The notes beneath the pieces are model-generated. The model did no database searches, was not told where the DNA came from, and saw only the letters and a list, made by a program, of their open reading frames with translations. Shown here piece by piece: positions 16,164 through 25,182 of a DNA stretch of 39,355 bases (position 1 is its first letter; the number at the start of each line of letters is the position of its first letter). A program made the position numbers and the translations under genes. Where the stretch lies: assembly GCF_947501385.1 (NCBI RefSeq), contig NZ_CANMVP010000034.1, positions 1-39,355 on the forward strand, read 5' to 3'. Source of the DNA: an uncultured Polaribacter sp. Its GTDB lineage: Bacteria; Bacteroidota; Bacteroidia; Flavobacteriales; Flavobacteriaceae.

Positions 16164-18362
16164 ATGAAATTAAAATTAAACCTTTTATTCTTACTTTTTT
16201 CTATCGTCATTTTAGCACAAGACAAACAACCAAAAGTTGGGCTTGTTTTAAGTGGTGGTGGCGCAAAAGGATTTGCACATATAGCCATATTAAAAGAAAT
16301 TGACAAAGCTGGTATTCAGCTAGATTATATTGGCGGTACCAGTATGGGCGCTATTATTGGTGGTTTTTATGCTGCTGGTTATTCTGCAAACCAAATTGAA
16401 GAAATTGTAATCAATACAGATTTTCTAACGCTTATTAGAGATAAATTACCAAGAAGTTCAGAAACATTTTTTGAGAAAGAATTTGGTGAAAAAACAGTGC
16501 TTACGCTACCTGTAGAAAAAGGGAAAGTAGGTTTGCCTAAAGGAATTTCTAAAGGACAAAATGTACTAAATTTATTATTGGAGCTATTTGATGCTGTAGA
16601 TGGCAATCAGGATTTTTCTAAACTTCCCGTTCCTTTTTTCTGTATTGCAACAGATGTAGAAAACGGTTCGCCAGTAATCTTAGAAAAAGGCTCGCTACCC
16701 TTGGCTTTAAGAGCAAGTGGTTCTTTTCCATCATTATTAAATCCTGTAGAAGTAGGAGACAAACTTTTAGTAGATGGTGGTATTTCGAATAATTTTCCTG
16801 TAAGTGTTATGAAGGCCAAAGGAATTGATATTGTAATTGGTGTAGATGTAGAAGGCGAATTGTTTGAAAAGGAAAAAATAAACTCTGTAGTTGCTTTATT
16901 AAATCAAATTATGAGCTATCAAATGTATAGCAAATCAGATGAAGAAATTAAACAATTAGACGTTTATATTCACCCAGAAATATATGAGTATACGGTGGTA
17001 GATTTTGATAAAAAAGTTGAAATTTTAGAAAAAGGTACTATTGAAGCAAAAAAGTTTACAAAAGTTTTTGAAGAAATTGCAGCAAAACAACTTGTAAAAA
17101 GAAAAAGAAAAGTCATAAAATATACAAATAAGAAATTATTAATATCAGATATTTCAATACACGGAGCAAAAAACTACACTAGAGCCTATATATTAGGAAA
17201 ATTGAATATTAGAGAAGGCGATAGTTTGTCAAGAAAAGACATTACAAAAAAAATACACCTACTTTCTGCCACTAGAAATTACAATAGAATAGAATATAAC
17301 TTTATAAAAAAAACAGACGGTAGTTACTTATTAGATTTTATAGTAAAAGAATCCAATGAAAATGCGAATCTAAATTTAGGTGTTCATTATGATTTACTCT
17401 ATAAATCTGGAGTTTTAGCAACTTTTAATAAAAAACATCTACTAAAAAAGAACGATTTATTTTCTTTTGATATGATTTTAGGAGATAATTTAAGATACAA
17501 TTTAAATTATTTTGTAGATAATGGTTTTTATATCAGTTACGGTTTCAAGTCTAGATACAATCATTTTAGAAGCAATTCTAAGTTCAATCAAGTTTCTGAT
17601 TTACCAAACGTAAGTAGCATCAACTTAAGTTATTCAGACCTTACAAATCAAGCTTTTTTTCAAACCACATTTAATAGAAAATTTGCTGTTGGTCTTGGTG
17701 TAGAACACAAATGGTTAAAAGCTTCTACAGAAACATTAGCGTCTGATGCCAATGAGGCAACAATTATCGATAGAAGCAATTATTTTAGTGCCTTTGGTTA
17801 TATAAAATTAGATACCTACGATAAAAAATATTTTGTGACCAAAGGTTTTTTTGCCGATTTAAATTTTAATTGGTATTTGGCATCATCAGATTATAATAAA
17901 AATTTCGAACCCTTTTCTCAAGGAAAAGGTACTTTAGGTTTCGCCACTACTTTTGCTGAAAGACTAACGTTTCAAAACACCAACGAAGCAGGTTTTACCA
18001 TTGGGAATCCAACTTCTAATATATTCGACTTTTATTTAGGAGATTATAATCAAAATTATATAAATACGTTTGTTTCTTTATATGGTTATGAGTTTGCAGA
18101 ATTGTCTAATAATTCTTTTGTAAAAACACAATTCGATTTAAGATATAGAATAGGTGACAAAAACTATGTTTCATTTATTGCAAATTATGCAAGAATAGAA
18201 GACAATGTTTTTAAAAATGTAAAATTATTTGACAACGTAAAATCTGGGTATGCGATTGGTTATAGTTATGACTCTCTTATTGGACCTATAGAATTAAAAT
18301 ATAGCTGGACTCCAGATTTAAATGAAGCCCATTGGTTGTTTAACTTAGGGTTCTGGTTTTAA
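16164..18362 (+). CDS. Patatin-like phospholipase fused to POTRA and outer-membrane barrel
   Basis: A 732-residue outer-membrane protein of the PlpD/type Vd-like class. Signal peptide (MKLKLNLLFLLFSIVILAQ); patatin domain ~24-300 with oxyanion loop SGGGAKG, nucleophile S60 in GTSMG and catalytic D204 in DGG, so both dyad residues are present; a POTRA-like segment ~310-395 (ISDISIHGAKNYTRAYILGKLNIREGDSLSRKDI); and a BamA-like barrel ending in aromatic F (LFNLGFWF). The likely activity is lipid-ester hydrolysis at or beyond the outer membrane. This three-part layout is widespread in Bacteroidota. It starts 2 bp after uvrC, and its 3' end is a bidirectional terminator. Confidence 0.92.
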   Translation: MKLKLNLLFLLFSIVILAQDKQPKVGLVLSGGGAKGFAHIAILKEIDKAGIQLDYIGGTSMGAIIGGFYAAGYSANQIEEIVINTDFLTLIRDKLPRSSETFFEKEFGEKTVLTLPVEKGKVGLPKGISKGQNVLNLLLELFDAVDGNQDFSKLPVPFFCIATDVENGSPVILEKGSLPLALRASGSFPSLLNPVEVGDKLLVDGGISNNFPVSVMKAKGIDIVIGVDVEGELFEKEKINSVVALLNQIMSYQMYSKSDEEIKQLDVYIHPEIYEYTVVDFDKKVEILEKGTIEAKKFTKVFEEIAAKQLVKRKRKVIKYTNKKLLISDISIHGAKNYTRAYILGKLNIREGDSLSRKDITKKIHLLSATRNYNRIEYNFIKKTDGSYLLDFIVKESNENANLNLGVHYDLLYKSGVLATFNKKHLLKKNDLFSFDMILGDNLRYNLNYFVDNGFYISYGFKSRYNHFRSNSKFNQVSDLPNVSSINLSYSDLTNQAFFQTTFNRKFAVGLGVEHKWLKASTETLASDANEATIIDRSNYFSAFGYIKLDTYDKKYFVTKGFFADLNFNWYLASSDYNKNFEPFSQGKGTLGFATTFAERLTFQNTNEAGFTIGNPTSNIFDFYLGDYNQNYINTFVSLYGYEFAELSNNSFVKTQFDLRYRIGDKNYVSFIANYARIEDNVFKNVKLFDNVKSGYAIGYSYDSLIGPIELKYSWTPDLNEAHWLFNLGFWF

Positions 18363-18375
18363 AATAAACCCATAA

Positions 18376-18413
18376 AAAAACCATGAAACCTTAAAAGTTT
18401 CATGGTTTTTTTA
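18376..18413 (+). terminator. Bidirectional terminator between convergent genes
   Basis: AAACCATGAAAC pairs perfectly with GTTTCATGGTTT around a 7-nt loop, with A-run and T-run on the two sides. It serves the patatin gene on + and the phosphate transporter on -. Confidence 0.88.
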
Positions 18414-18427
18414 TAACTTTATAGTGT

Positions 18428-20680
18428 TTATTGCTCTTGTTTTCTACTTAAATGAAATTCCTCATACGTCTGTAATAAATTCATTAATGCAGTAATTAAA
18501 TCTTTAGTTTCTAACAAAATACTGAAATACAATGTCGTGTTTTTAGGACTTGTTTCATCCGTTCTAATTCTAGCGACTTGTTTTTCTATAGAGGAAGAAA
18601 CACTTCTAAGCAATTCATTCTTTTCTATTAAGAGTGCATTTAAATCATCTAAATCTCTATTTTCGAAAATAGTAGCCTCTTTCACTAACAATGTAGATAG
18701 CTGAATGTCTATTATTTTTAGATCTTTAATTTGCCCTTTCTTTAAATTTTTATGGTTATTATTTACATGTTTGTAACTTGCTCTAGAAATATAACTAATT
18801 GATTGTGCTACATCTTGTAAGTATCCTAAAACCATGATGTAAAATCTACTTGCCTGTACAGAGGTTTCATCTAAAGATTTAATAAAGTAGAAAACACCAT
18901 CTTTTAAACTGTCTATTTCGTTGTTTAATTTGGCAACGTGTTTCTCTGTTTTACGTAATTTATTTAAATCTTGGTTGGCTAAATCATTTACAACATTGGT
19001 ATATAATTTGTTTACACGACTAATAACTCCAGAGATATGGTCGGCACTTTCTTCAATCACCCCATTAATGGTAATTAATTCTGTTCTTTCCATAAATTCT
19101 TGTTTTTTAACTTCTTTGGTTTTCTTTCTGTGGATTAATGTATTTCTTCCAATTAATAGCGCAACAACCGCTAGTAAAACAGGAATCATAACCATGTTCC
19201 AGCTAATTAAGTAAGCAACCACTGCTGCTGCAAAAAAGGCTGTGATGGCAGTTAAAAACCAACCACCAATAACATTAATTACACCTGCAACTCTATAAAC
19301 AGCACTTTCACGACCCCAAGCTCTATCCGCTAAAGAGGTTCCCATAGCAACCATAAATGTTACATAGGTTGTAGACAAAGGCAATTTCATAGAAGTAGCA
19401 ATTGATATTAGAATACCAGCAACAATTAAGTTTACAGAAGCTCTTACCAAATCAAAAGCAGGCATTTCATAGGTTTTATCTTTTGGCAATGCAATTACAG
19501 GTTTTTGAAATTTAGAATCTATAAAAGCTAAAGTTGATTTTGGAACTAGATAGCTTAAACCTACATTAATACCCATAGCAGCTCTTACTACAATTCTAGA
19601 AAGCGGATTTGGTTGAAATTTTTCATGCCCTTCTCCTTGTCTAGACAAATCAATTCCTGTTTTTATTACATTTTGAGCCTTGCTTGAAGTCCATAAAGTT
19701 ACTACCATAATACCACCAGCTAGTAACAATAACCAAACATTAGAAGGTACTTTTTTAGCTAAAATGCCCATTGAAAAAGAATCTGCAGCGACACCAGAAA
19801 CTTCCCAAGCTTGGTAAGAATTCCACGCGGCAATTGGCACACCTACAAAGTTTACCAAATCGTTTCCAGAGAAAGCCATTGCTAAAGAAAAAGTACCCAC
19901 ACCAATAATTAATTTTAATATATTAATTTTAAATGCTTTTATTAAAATTTGTGATATGAATGACCAAACAACAAAACTTCCAGCAATAATGGCAAAGGTA
20001 TTTCCTTCAATTAAAAACTTTACATCTTTATAAAAAGGAGTTCCCTTCATTCCTTTTATGATGATGAAATAGGTTATTGCGGTAATGGCAAAACCACCAA
20101 ATAAAGCATTTATATACGTGGCTCTTTTTTCAAAATTAAAGGAATAAATAAGCCTAGAAACAAACTGTACAATGGCTCCTACAGAAAATGCGACCACTAC
20201 AGAAAGTAAGATTCCGTTGATGATTTCAAGTGCTTTTTTGTGGTTGATATAACTCCAAATATCTGAAATTGATTGTGTATCATTTGCAGAAATTTTTATC
20301 AAAGAAATACAAACTGCGGCTCCTAATAATTCAAAAACAATAGATACTGTAGTTGAGGTTGGCATTCCTAATGAATTAAAGATATCTAACAGAAGAATAT
20401 CTGTAATCATTACCGCCATAAAAATGTACATAATATCTTGAAACATAAACATATTAGGATTAAAAATCCCTTTACGCGCAACTTCCATCATTCCACTAGA
20501 GGTAATGGCTCCAAAGAAGACACCTAAACTAGCAATAATCATGATGTTTCTTACAGAAATAGCTTTTGAGCCAATGGCTGAATTTAGAAAGTTAACAGCG
20601 TCATTACTAACTCCTACAACCAAGTCTACCACAGCTAAAACAGCCAAAGCAACAAGCATTAAAATATATGGATCTCCCAT
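18428..20680 (-). CDS. Inorganic phosphate transporter, Pit/PHO4 family, with PhoU-like tail
   Basis: A 750-residue inner-membrane transporter. Two PHO4 halves carry the inverted signature: GVSNDAVNFLNSAIGSKA (~25) and FSGNDLVNFVGVPIAAWNS (~270), with further helices including MKLPLSTTYVTFMVAMGTSLADRAWGR. Residues from ~530 are cytoplasmic and helical (coiled-coil, DUF47/PhoU-like), a C-terminal extension common in the Bacteroidota members. The protein should import phosphate driven by an ion gradient. The ATG at 20680 lies ~18 nt after the TSS expected from a TAAATTTG element, and a 7-4-7 direct repeat lies upstream (20730-20747). The porin gene upstream on the same strand fits an uptake route through both membranes. 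Confidence 0.92.
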   Translation of the reverse strand: MGDPYILMLVALAVLAVVDLVVGVSNDAVNFLNSAIGSKAISVRNIMIIASLGVFFGAITSSGMMEVARKGIFNPNMFMFQDIMYIFMAVMITDILLLDIFNSLGMPTSTTVSIVFELLGAAVCISLIKISANDTQSISDIWSYINHKKALEIINGILLSVVVAFSVGAIVQFVSRLIYSFNFEKRATYINALFGGFAITAITYFIIIKGMKGTPFYKDVKFLIEGNTFAIIAGSFVVWSFISQILIKAFKINILKLIIGVGTFSLAMAFSGNDLVNFVGVPIAAWNSYQAWEVSGVAADSFSMGILAKKVPSNVWLLLLAGGIMVVTLWTSSKAQNVIKTGIDLSRQGEGHEKFQPNPLSRIVVRAAMGINVGLSYLVPKSTLAFIDSKFQKPVIALPKDKTYEMPAFDLVRASVNLIVAGILISIATSMKLPLSTTYVTFMVAMGTSLADRAWGRESAVYRVAGVINVIGGWFLTAITAFFAAAVVAYLISWNMVMIPVLLAVVALLIGRNTLIHRKKTKEVKKQEFMERTELITINGVIEESADHISGVISRVNKLYTNVVNDLANQDLNKLRKTEKHVAKLNNEIDSLKDGVFYFIKSLDETSVQASRFYIMVLGYLQDVAQSISYISRASYKHVNNNHKNLKKGQIKDLKIIDIQLSTLLVKEATIFENRDLDDLNALLIEKNELLRSVSSSIEKQVARIRTDETSPKNTTLYFSILLETKDLITALMNLLQTYEEFHLSRKQEQ

Positions 20681-20702
20681 TTTTCTTTAAAATTTAGTTT
20701 TG

Positions 20703-20710
20703 CAAATTTA
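20703..20710 (-). promoter_or_regulatory. -7 element of the phosphate transporter promoter
   Basis: On the minus strand the bases read TAAATTTG, an exact TAnnTTTG match, giving a leader of about 18 nt. The usual -33 TTG is absent; the direct-repeat box lies 19 bp upstream instead, as expected for an activator-dependent promoter. Confidence 0.5.
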
Positions 20711-20729
20711 CAAACACAAAAAATTGTGA

Positions 20730-20747
20730 ATGTTATGCTTATGTTAT
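20730..20747 (-). promoter_or_regulatory. Pho-box-like direct repeat upstream of the phosphate transporter
   Basis: Read toward the gene: ATAACAT-AAGC-ATAACAT, a perfect 7-bp direct repeat with 4-bp spacer (11-bp period), the geometry bound by PhoB-type regulators. Similar boxes lie upstream of the porin and the lipoprotein genes in this island. Confidence 0.5.
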
Positions 20748-20823
20748 TATAATTAGATTCCCGTTTTCACGGAAAAGACAATTTGAACTGAAACCCAAAA
20801 TAAATCTTGGAAATTATTTTCAT

Positions 20824-22032
20824 TTAAAAATGAATATCCACCTGTAATCTATACAATAATTGATTTGTATTAAAACCAATATCAGTATAGCTTAGATCTG
20901 TTTGTACTTTTAATTGATGACCCGATATATATTTAGAGAGCCCTAACGTATATTGATTTTCTGCTCCTTTTCCGGTAATATTTCTGTCTAAAGAAATATT
21001 TGTGTAACGTGCAGAAACTTCAATTGTTTTAGAAACTAAATATCCGGTTTGTAAATTCAAGCCATTTCCAACCTGAACTTCATCTCCTGTTAAAGTACCA
21101 TCAGAATTTTTGGCAAAAGCGTCTTTTGCATCTCTATTGGCATATTCTCCCATAAAAGAAAATCCTTTGTGTTTGTACATGGTATCTATAAAAAAAGTTG
21201 AAATATTTGTGGAGAAAAAACCCGTATCGTTTAGCATATAAGCACCTTGATTACTTTTGGTTTTAGATGCATTGTTATTAAAATCATACGCAAAACCAAG
21301 AGATAGTTTAGGGTTCTGTTCAAATTTCAAATCACTTCCTTTATAATCTCCTTTGTTTTTAAAATCGCCAAAAGGAAACAATTCAATTCTAGAGGTGTAT
21401 TGATGGCCGCCAATATTTCCTGTAGTAATATTTCTTCCTTCACCCTGCGAAATAGAAAAGATTTCTTTGACTAAAAAAGTATCTGAAAGATGAAAATGAT
21501 GTCTTAATTGAACACCCATATCACGATCTATGGTAAACCTGCTATTTAATAAAGACCTGTCTACTTGTTGCAAATTTGCAGAAGATATAACACGTTCTCT
21601 ATTTCCAGGTAATTTGGTTTGCCCAAACCATAAGACAAAGTTTCCAGAGAAATTCCATTTTAAAACAGCGTCTAAAATATATCGAGGAGCATTGCCTGTG
21701 TATTTAGAAGCACCAGATTGATCTCTGTTAGACAAACCCAATTCTACTTTGTATCTAAGTTTGGGTGAATACGCAAAACCATCAAATTTTAAACGAGACC
21801 TTCTAATTAACATAGAAGTTTCTGGATTCGAAAGACCGTTATTTACTTCCCATTGAGAGGTTGCTAAGGTTTGGAATCTTAAACCTACTTTCATAGACCA
21901 AGTACTGTCTTTTCCTTTTAAGTTTAAAAGACCTTTTCCAAATTTAGGTGCATTGGTTTCCTGAGCATTCATGCTTAAAGATGAACACATAGAAGTTAGA
22001 ATTACTACATAGAGTAGCATCGAAAATTTCAT
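20824..22032 (-). CDS. Phosphate-selective-type porin (OprP/OprO family)
   Basis: A 402-residue outer-membrane barrel. Signal peptide from ATG 22032 (MKFSMLLYVVILTSMCSSLSMNAQ); an upstream in-frame start at 22056 would add eight residues and run through an inverted-repeat arm, so 22032 is preferred. Family features: LKVGLRFQTLATSQWE-like first strands, MLIRRSRLKFDGFAYSPKLRYKVELGLSNRD, and a final strand LLYRLQVDIHF ending in Phe. Members form anion-selective channels induced by phosphate limitation in Pseudomonas; selectivity here is inferred from family and from the neighbouring Pit transporter 143 bp downstream. A Pho-box-like repeat (22070-22087) and a possible -7 element GTTCTTTG (22061-22054) lie in its leader region. 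Confidence 0.85.
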   Translation of the reverse strand: MKFSMLLYVVILTSMCSSLSMNAQETNAPKFGKGLLNLKGKDSTWSMKVGLRFQTLATSQWEVNNGLSNPETSMLIRRSRLKFDGFAYSPKLRYKVELGLSNRDQSGASKYTGNAPRYILDAVLKWNFSGNFVLWFGQTKLPGNRERVISSANLQQVDRSLLNSRFTIDRDMGVQLRHHFHLSDTFLVKEIFSISQGEGRNITTGNIGGHQYTSRIELFPFGDFKNKGDYKGSDLKFEQNPKLSLGFAYDFNNNASKTKSNQGAYMLNDTGFFSTNISTFFIDTMYKHKGFSFMGEYANRDAKDAFAKNSDGTLTGDEVQVGNGLNLQTGYLVSKTIEVSARYTNISLDRNITGKGAENQYTLGLSKYISGHQLKVQTDLSYTDIGFNTNQLLYRLQVDIHF

Positions 22033-22069
22033 ATTTATTAGTTTTTGTCGCTGCAAAGAACTACTAAAT

Positions 22070-22087
22070 ATGTTAATTTAACGTTAA
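22070..22087 (-). promoter_or_regulatory. Pho-box-like direct repeat upstream of the porin
   Basis: Read toward the porin: TTAACGT-TAAA-TTAACAT, 7-bp repeats with 4-bp spacer. It ends 8 bp before GTTCTTTG, a weak -7 element. Same pattern and orientation as the box before the phosphate transporter. Confidence 0.5.
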
Positions 22088-22103
22088 TGGAATATTATTA
22101 AAT

Positions 22104-22128
22104 AAAAAACTGCCTTGGCCAAAGGCAG
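22104..22128 (-). terminator. Minus-strand terminator upstream of the porin promoter
   Basis: CTGCCTT pairs with AAGGCAG around a 5-nt loop, and on the minus strand the stem is followed by six T. No gene on the minus strand upstream explains it, so it ends an unannotated transcript, insulates the porin promoter, or remains from a lost gene. Confidence 0.75.
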
Positions 22129-22310
22129 TAGGTCACATAAAATAGTTGACAAAAACTAATAAATTTATAATGACACTTCATCTTTAAAGATTATTACAAA
22201 TATCTAACCATAGGTTTAATTTAATGTTTGCTGTAAATTAAAAAACTGTTAACTATTCTCTACAATTTAACCTTTAGATAATGTTTCTGTAATACAAGCA
22301 TAATTTAAAG

Positions 22311-22328
22311 CTAACATAGACTTTACAA
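22311..22328 (+). promoter_or_regulatory. Weak Pho-box-like repeat before the TonB receptor gene
   Basis: CTAACAT-AGAC-TTTACAA shows the 7-4-7 spacing, but the second half is degenerate. It ends 8 bp before GACTTTTG (22337-22344), one mismatch from TAnnTTTG, the same spacing as in the porin promoter. Confidence 0.3.
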
Positions 22329-22365
22329 AACTAACGGACTTTTGCCTAAGAAATAACAAACAATA

Positions 22366-25182
22366 ATGAAGAAAATTTTATTTATTGCTTTTATAGCACT
22401 AAGCCAAGTTTTAATAGCGCAAGACAAAGGAATTCTAAAGGGTGTTTTAACCGATAAAGAAACAAACAACGATCCTTTGCCTTTTGCAAACGTATTTATC
22501 AAAGGAACTACAATAGGTACTACTACAGATTTTGATGGCAACTATACCATAAATGTTCCTGCGGGAACACACACCGTTGTATTTAGTTTTTTAGGGTACA
22601 AATCTGTAGAGAAGCTTTTTACAATGAAAGCTGGTGAAACTGTAATTGTAAACCAATTAATGTCTGCAGAACAAGGGGTTGGTTTAGATGAGATTGTTAT
22701 AAAGTCTTCTACAAATAAAGAATCTGTGAATGCTCTTTTGTTAGAACAAAAGAAGGCGATTACAATTGAACAAAAAATTGGTCAACAAGAACTAATAAAA
22801 AAAGGAGTAGGAGATGCTGCAACTGCACTTACAAAAACAACAGGTATTTCTAAACAACAAGGCTCTGGTAATGTTTTTGTAAGAGGTTTAGGAGACAGAT
22901 ATAATATTACTACCTTGAATGGTTTGCCGTTACCGTCTAATAATCCATCTCAAAAAAATATAGATTTAAGTATTTTCTCAACAGATATTATAGAATTTAT
23001 TTCTATTGATAAAACTTTTAATACTAAGAATTTCGGAGATTTTAGTGGTGCAAATATTGATATTTCATCAAAAAAATACAAAGGAAAAGGTTTTTTAGAA
23101 ATTGGTTTAGGTTCATCAGTAAATTCAGAAGCAATTTCTCAAGATAATTTTTATTTGAATGATGGACCAAATACAACAGGGTTTTATGATATAGGCATTC
23201 CTAATTTCCCATTAAATAACTATAATTTTGGAACAAGTTGGGATAGAGAAAAAGGAAATACACCAGTAAATATGAATCTTTCTTTAAAAGTTGGAGATTC
23301 TTATGATTTGGGTGAAGATACAAAACTTAGTGTTTTTGGAGTTGCTTCGTTTGATAACGGATATCAATTTAGAGAAGGAGTCAATAGAGGTAGCGTAAAT
23401 GTTGGAGGTGTTGCAAGAAGAGATTATGATTTTAAGAACTATATCTATAAGACAAACACTACAGCAATGGGTAATATTCGTTTAAAGCACAAAAATCATG
23501 AGTTTTTGTACAATGCTTTAATGATTAATACTTCTAATCAAACACAAGAAGAATATACAGGTATTGTAGATGTTTTTGATTATGCTCCAGAAGGCGGTGC
23601 ATTTGTGCAAAGAGCACTTTTTGAAAGAACACAATTATTTGTACATCAATTATTAGGAAACCACAAGATTCAAGATAAGTTTGAAGTAAATTGGGGTGCT
23701 GCATATAATTTTGTAAGTAGCGATGTTCCTAACAGAAGACAAGTAATTGTAACTCCAGATGATTGGAATATTCCAAATGGACCAAAATCTTTTAGAAGAA
23801 CTTTAAATGATTCTGATAACCATAGATTTTATCAAGATTTAGAAGAAGAAGAATTAGCAGCAAATATTTCAACATCCTATCAATTTAATAAAAACGATGA
23901 GGGTGATTATAAAGGAAAAATTACTTTGGGCTATAGTGGAAGGTTTAAAGATGTCGACTTTAAAGCAACTCAATTTAATTTTAGAATTAAAAATAGTGGG
24001 GGAAACGCAGTTACACAACCAATAATTACAGATATTTACAACTTAGATAGTTATTTTAATCAGGACAATTTTAGTGCGGGTCTCTTTGATATTAGAACTT
24101 TTAGAGGAGGTTTGGGCACAAATACTGATGTTTTGAGACCACAAACTTATGGTGGAAATCAAAGTATTCATGCAGGATTTCTAAATTCAGAATATATATT
24201 TTCTAAAAAACTTACAGCAGTTTTAGGTATTAGAGTAGAGCAAATTAATCAATCTCTTAATTTTAACACCTCTTTACAAAGCGGTGAAAATGAATTAGAT
24301 CAATTAGAATTTATGCCTGCAGTTACTGTGAAATACACTTTAAATGATAAAAATAATTTAAAATTTGCGGCAAGTAAAACATATACCTTACCTCAATTTA
24401 AAGAAAGAGCTCCTTTTCAATATGATGAAACTCCAACTTTAACAACCTTGGGAAATCCTGCATTGTACACATCTACCAATTATAATTTTGATGTAAAATG
24501 GGATTTCTTTCCAACATCAGAAGAAATAATATCTGTAGGTCTTTTTGGTAGATTTATAAATGATCCAATTAACAAAATTACTATTAACTCTGCTTCCAAT
24601 GATGTAAGTTGGGTAAATTCTGGAGACCAAGCAACTGCCTATGGTGTTGAACTTGAAGCTAGGAAAAACTTTTTTGTTTCTGAAAGAGACACAAAAAATA
24701 AAATTTTAGAAACTAAATTATCTGGTGGTTTAAATGTTTCTTATTTAAAAACAAATCAAGATTTAAGTCCAGATAAAGTATTTCAAGAAACTTCAGATGC
24801 AGGTTTTCCTTTAAGTGTAGATTTCTCTTTTGATGAAAGTGCATTATCTGGGGCTTCAGATTTATTAATAAATGCAGATATAACATTCTTAAAAGAATTT
24901 ACAGCAGAAAGTAATATTCAATCTACAATAGCTTTCAACTATTTTTCAGATAGAATTTTTGCTTTGGCAACAGAATTAGGGAGAGGTAATATTATAGATT
25001 CTGGAATCCCAACCTTAGATTTTATTTTAAAATATAGTCCAAATAAAAATCTTGGTTTGGGCTTTAAAGCAAATAATATTTTAAACCCTACAGTGGAAAG
25101 GGTACAAGAAGTACAAAACGTAACAGTTTCTTCTTTTAAGTTAGGTATAGATGTTAGCTTGTCGTTAAGCTATAACTTTTAG
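22366..25182 (+). CDS. TonB-dependent receptor with carboxypeptidase-regulatory-like N-terminus
   Basis: A 938-residue outer-membrane active transporter. Signal peptide (MKKILFIAFIALSQVLIAQ); CarboxypepD_reg-like domain ~22-110 (GVLTDKETNNDPLPFANVFIKGTTIGTTTDFDGNYTI); plug ~115-235 (KGVGDAATALTKTTGI, GNVFVRGLGDRYNITTLNGLPLPS, KNFGDFSGANIDISSK); then a 22-strand-type barrel to the C-terminal LSLSYNF. It takes up a substrate using energy from the inner membrane. A SusD-like partner is absent; instead a duplicated beta-helix-like lipoprotein follows after 95 bp. Together with the porin and Pit genes on the other strand, the setting suggests phosphate or organophosphate uptake, which is inference from context and shared upstream boxes. 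Confidence 0.92.
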   Translation: MKKILFIAFIALSQVLIAQDKGILKGVLTDKETNNDPLPFANVFIKGTTIGTTTDFDGNYTINVPAGTHTVVFSFLGYKSVEKLFTMKAGETVIVNQLMSAEQGVGLDEIVIKSSTNKESVNALLLEQKKAITIEQKIGQQELIKKGVGDAATALTKTTGISKQQGSGNVFVRGLGDRYNITTLNGLPLPSNNPSQKNIDLSIFSTDIIEFISIDKTFNTKNFGDFSGANIDISSKKYKGKGFLEIGLGSSVNSEAISQDNFYLNDGPNTTGFYDIGIPNFPLNNYNFGTSWDREKGNTPVNMNLSLKVGDSYDLGEDTKLSVFGVASFDNGYQFREGVNRGSVNVGGVARRDYDFKNYIYKTNTTAMGNIRLKHKNHEFLYNALMINTSNQTQEEYTGIVDVFDYAPEGGAFVQRALFERTQLFVHQLLGNHKIQDKFEVNWGAAYNFVSSDVPNRRQVIVTPDDWNIPNGPKSFRRTLNDSDNHRFYQDLEEEELAANISTSYQFNKNDEGDYKGKITLGYSGRFKDVDFKATQFNFRIKNSGGNAVTQPIITDIYNLDSYFNQDNFSAGLFDIRTFRGGLGTNTDVLRPQTYGGNQSIHAGFLNSEYIFSKKLTAVLGIRVEQINQSLNFNTSLQSGENELDQLEFMPAVTVKYTLNDKNNLKFAASKTYTLPQFKERAPFQYDETPTLTTLGNPALYTSTNYNFDVKWDFFPTSEEIISVGLFGRFINDPINKITINSASNDVSWVNSGDQATAYGVELEARKNFFVSERDTKNKILETKLSGGLNVSYLKTNQDLSPDKVFQETSDAGFPLSVDFSFDESALSGASDLLINADITFLKEFTAESNIQSTIAFNYFSDRIFALATELGRGNIIDSGIPTLDFILKYSPNKNLGLGFKANNILNPTVERVQEVQNVTVSSFKLGIDVSLSLSYNF

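Larger units (their letters stand above)
22033..22164. repeat. Perfect 17-bp inverted repeat flanking a 98-bp regulatory segment
   Basis: ATTTATTAGTTTTTGTC at 22033-22049 is the exact reverse complement of GACAAAAACTAATAAAT at 22148-22164. The left arm abuts the porin ATG. The 98-bp interior holds the Pho-box-like repeat, the possible -7 element and a minus-strand terminator. Possible meanings are an invertible promoter segment, the ends of a short miniature element, or a duplicated leader; the sequence alone does not decide. Confidence 0.75.
22033..22365. other. 333-bp intergenic region between divergent porin and TonB receptor genes
   Basis: Contents: the 17-bp inverted repeat, the porin operator candidate, a minus-strand terminator, and about 200 bp of AT-rich DNA before the receptor gene with several TTAAC words (22249, 22267) and CTAACAT (22311). 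A five-codon ATG reading frame follows the right arm. I see no conserved RNA or larger gene. Confidence 0.7.
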
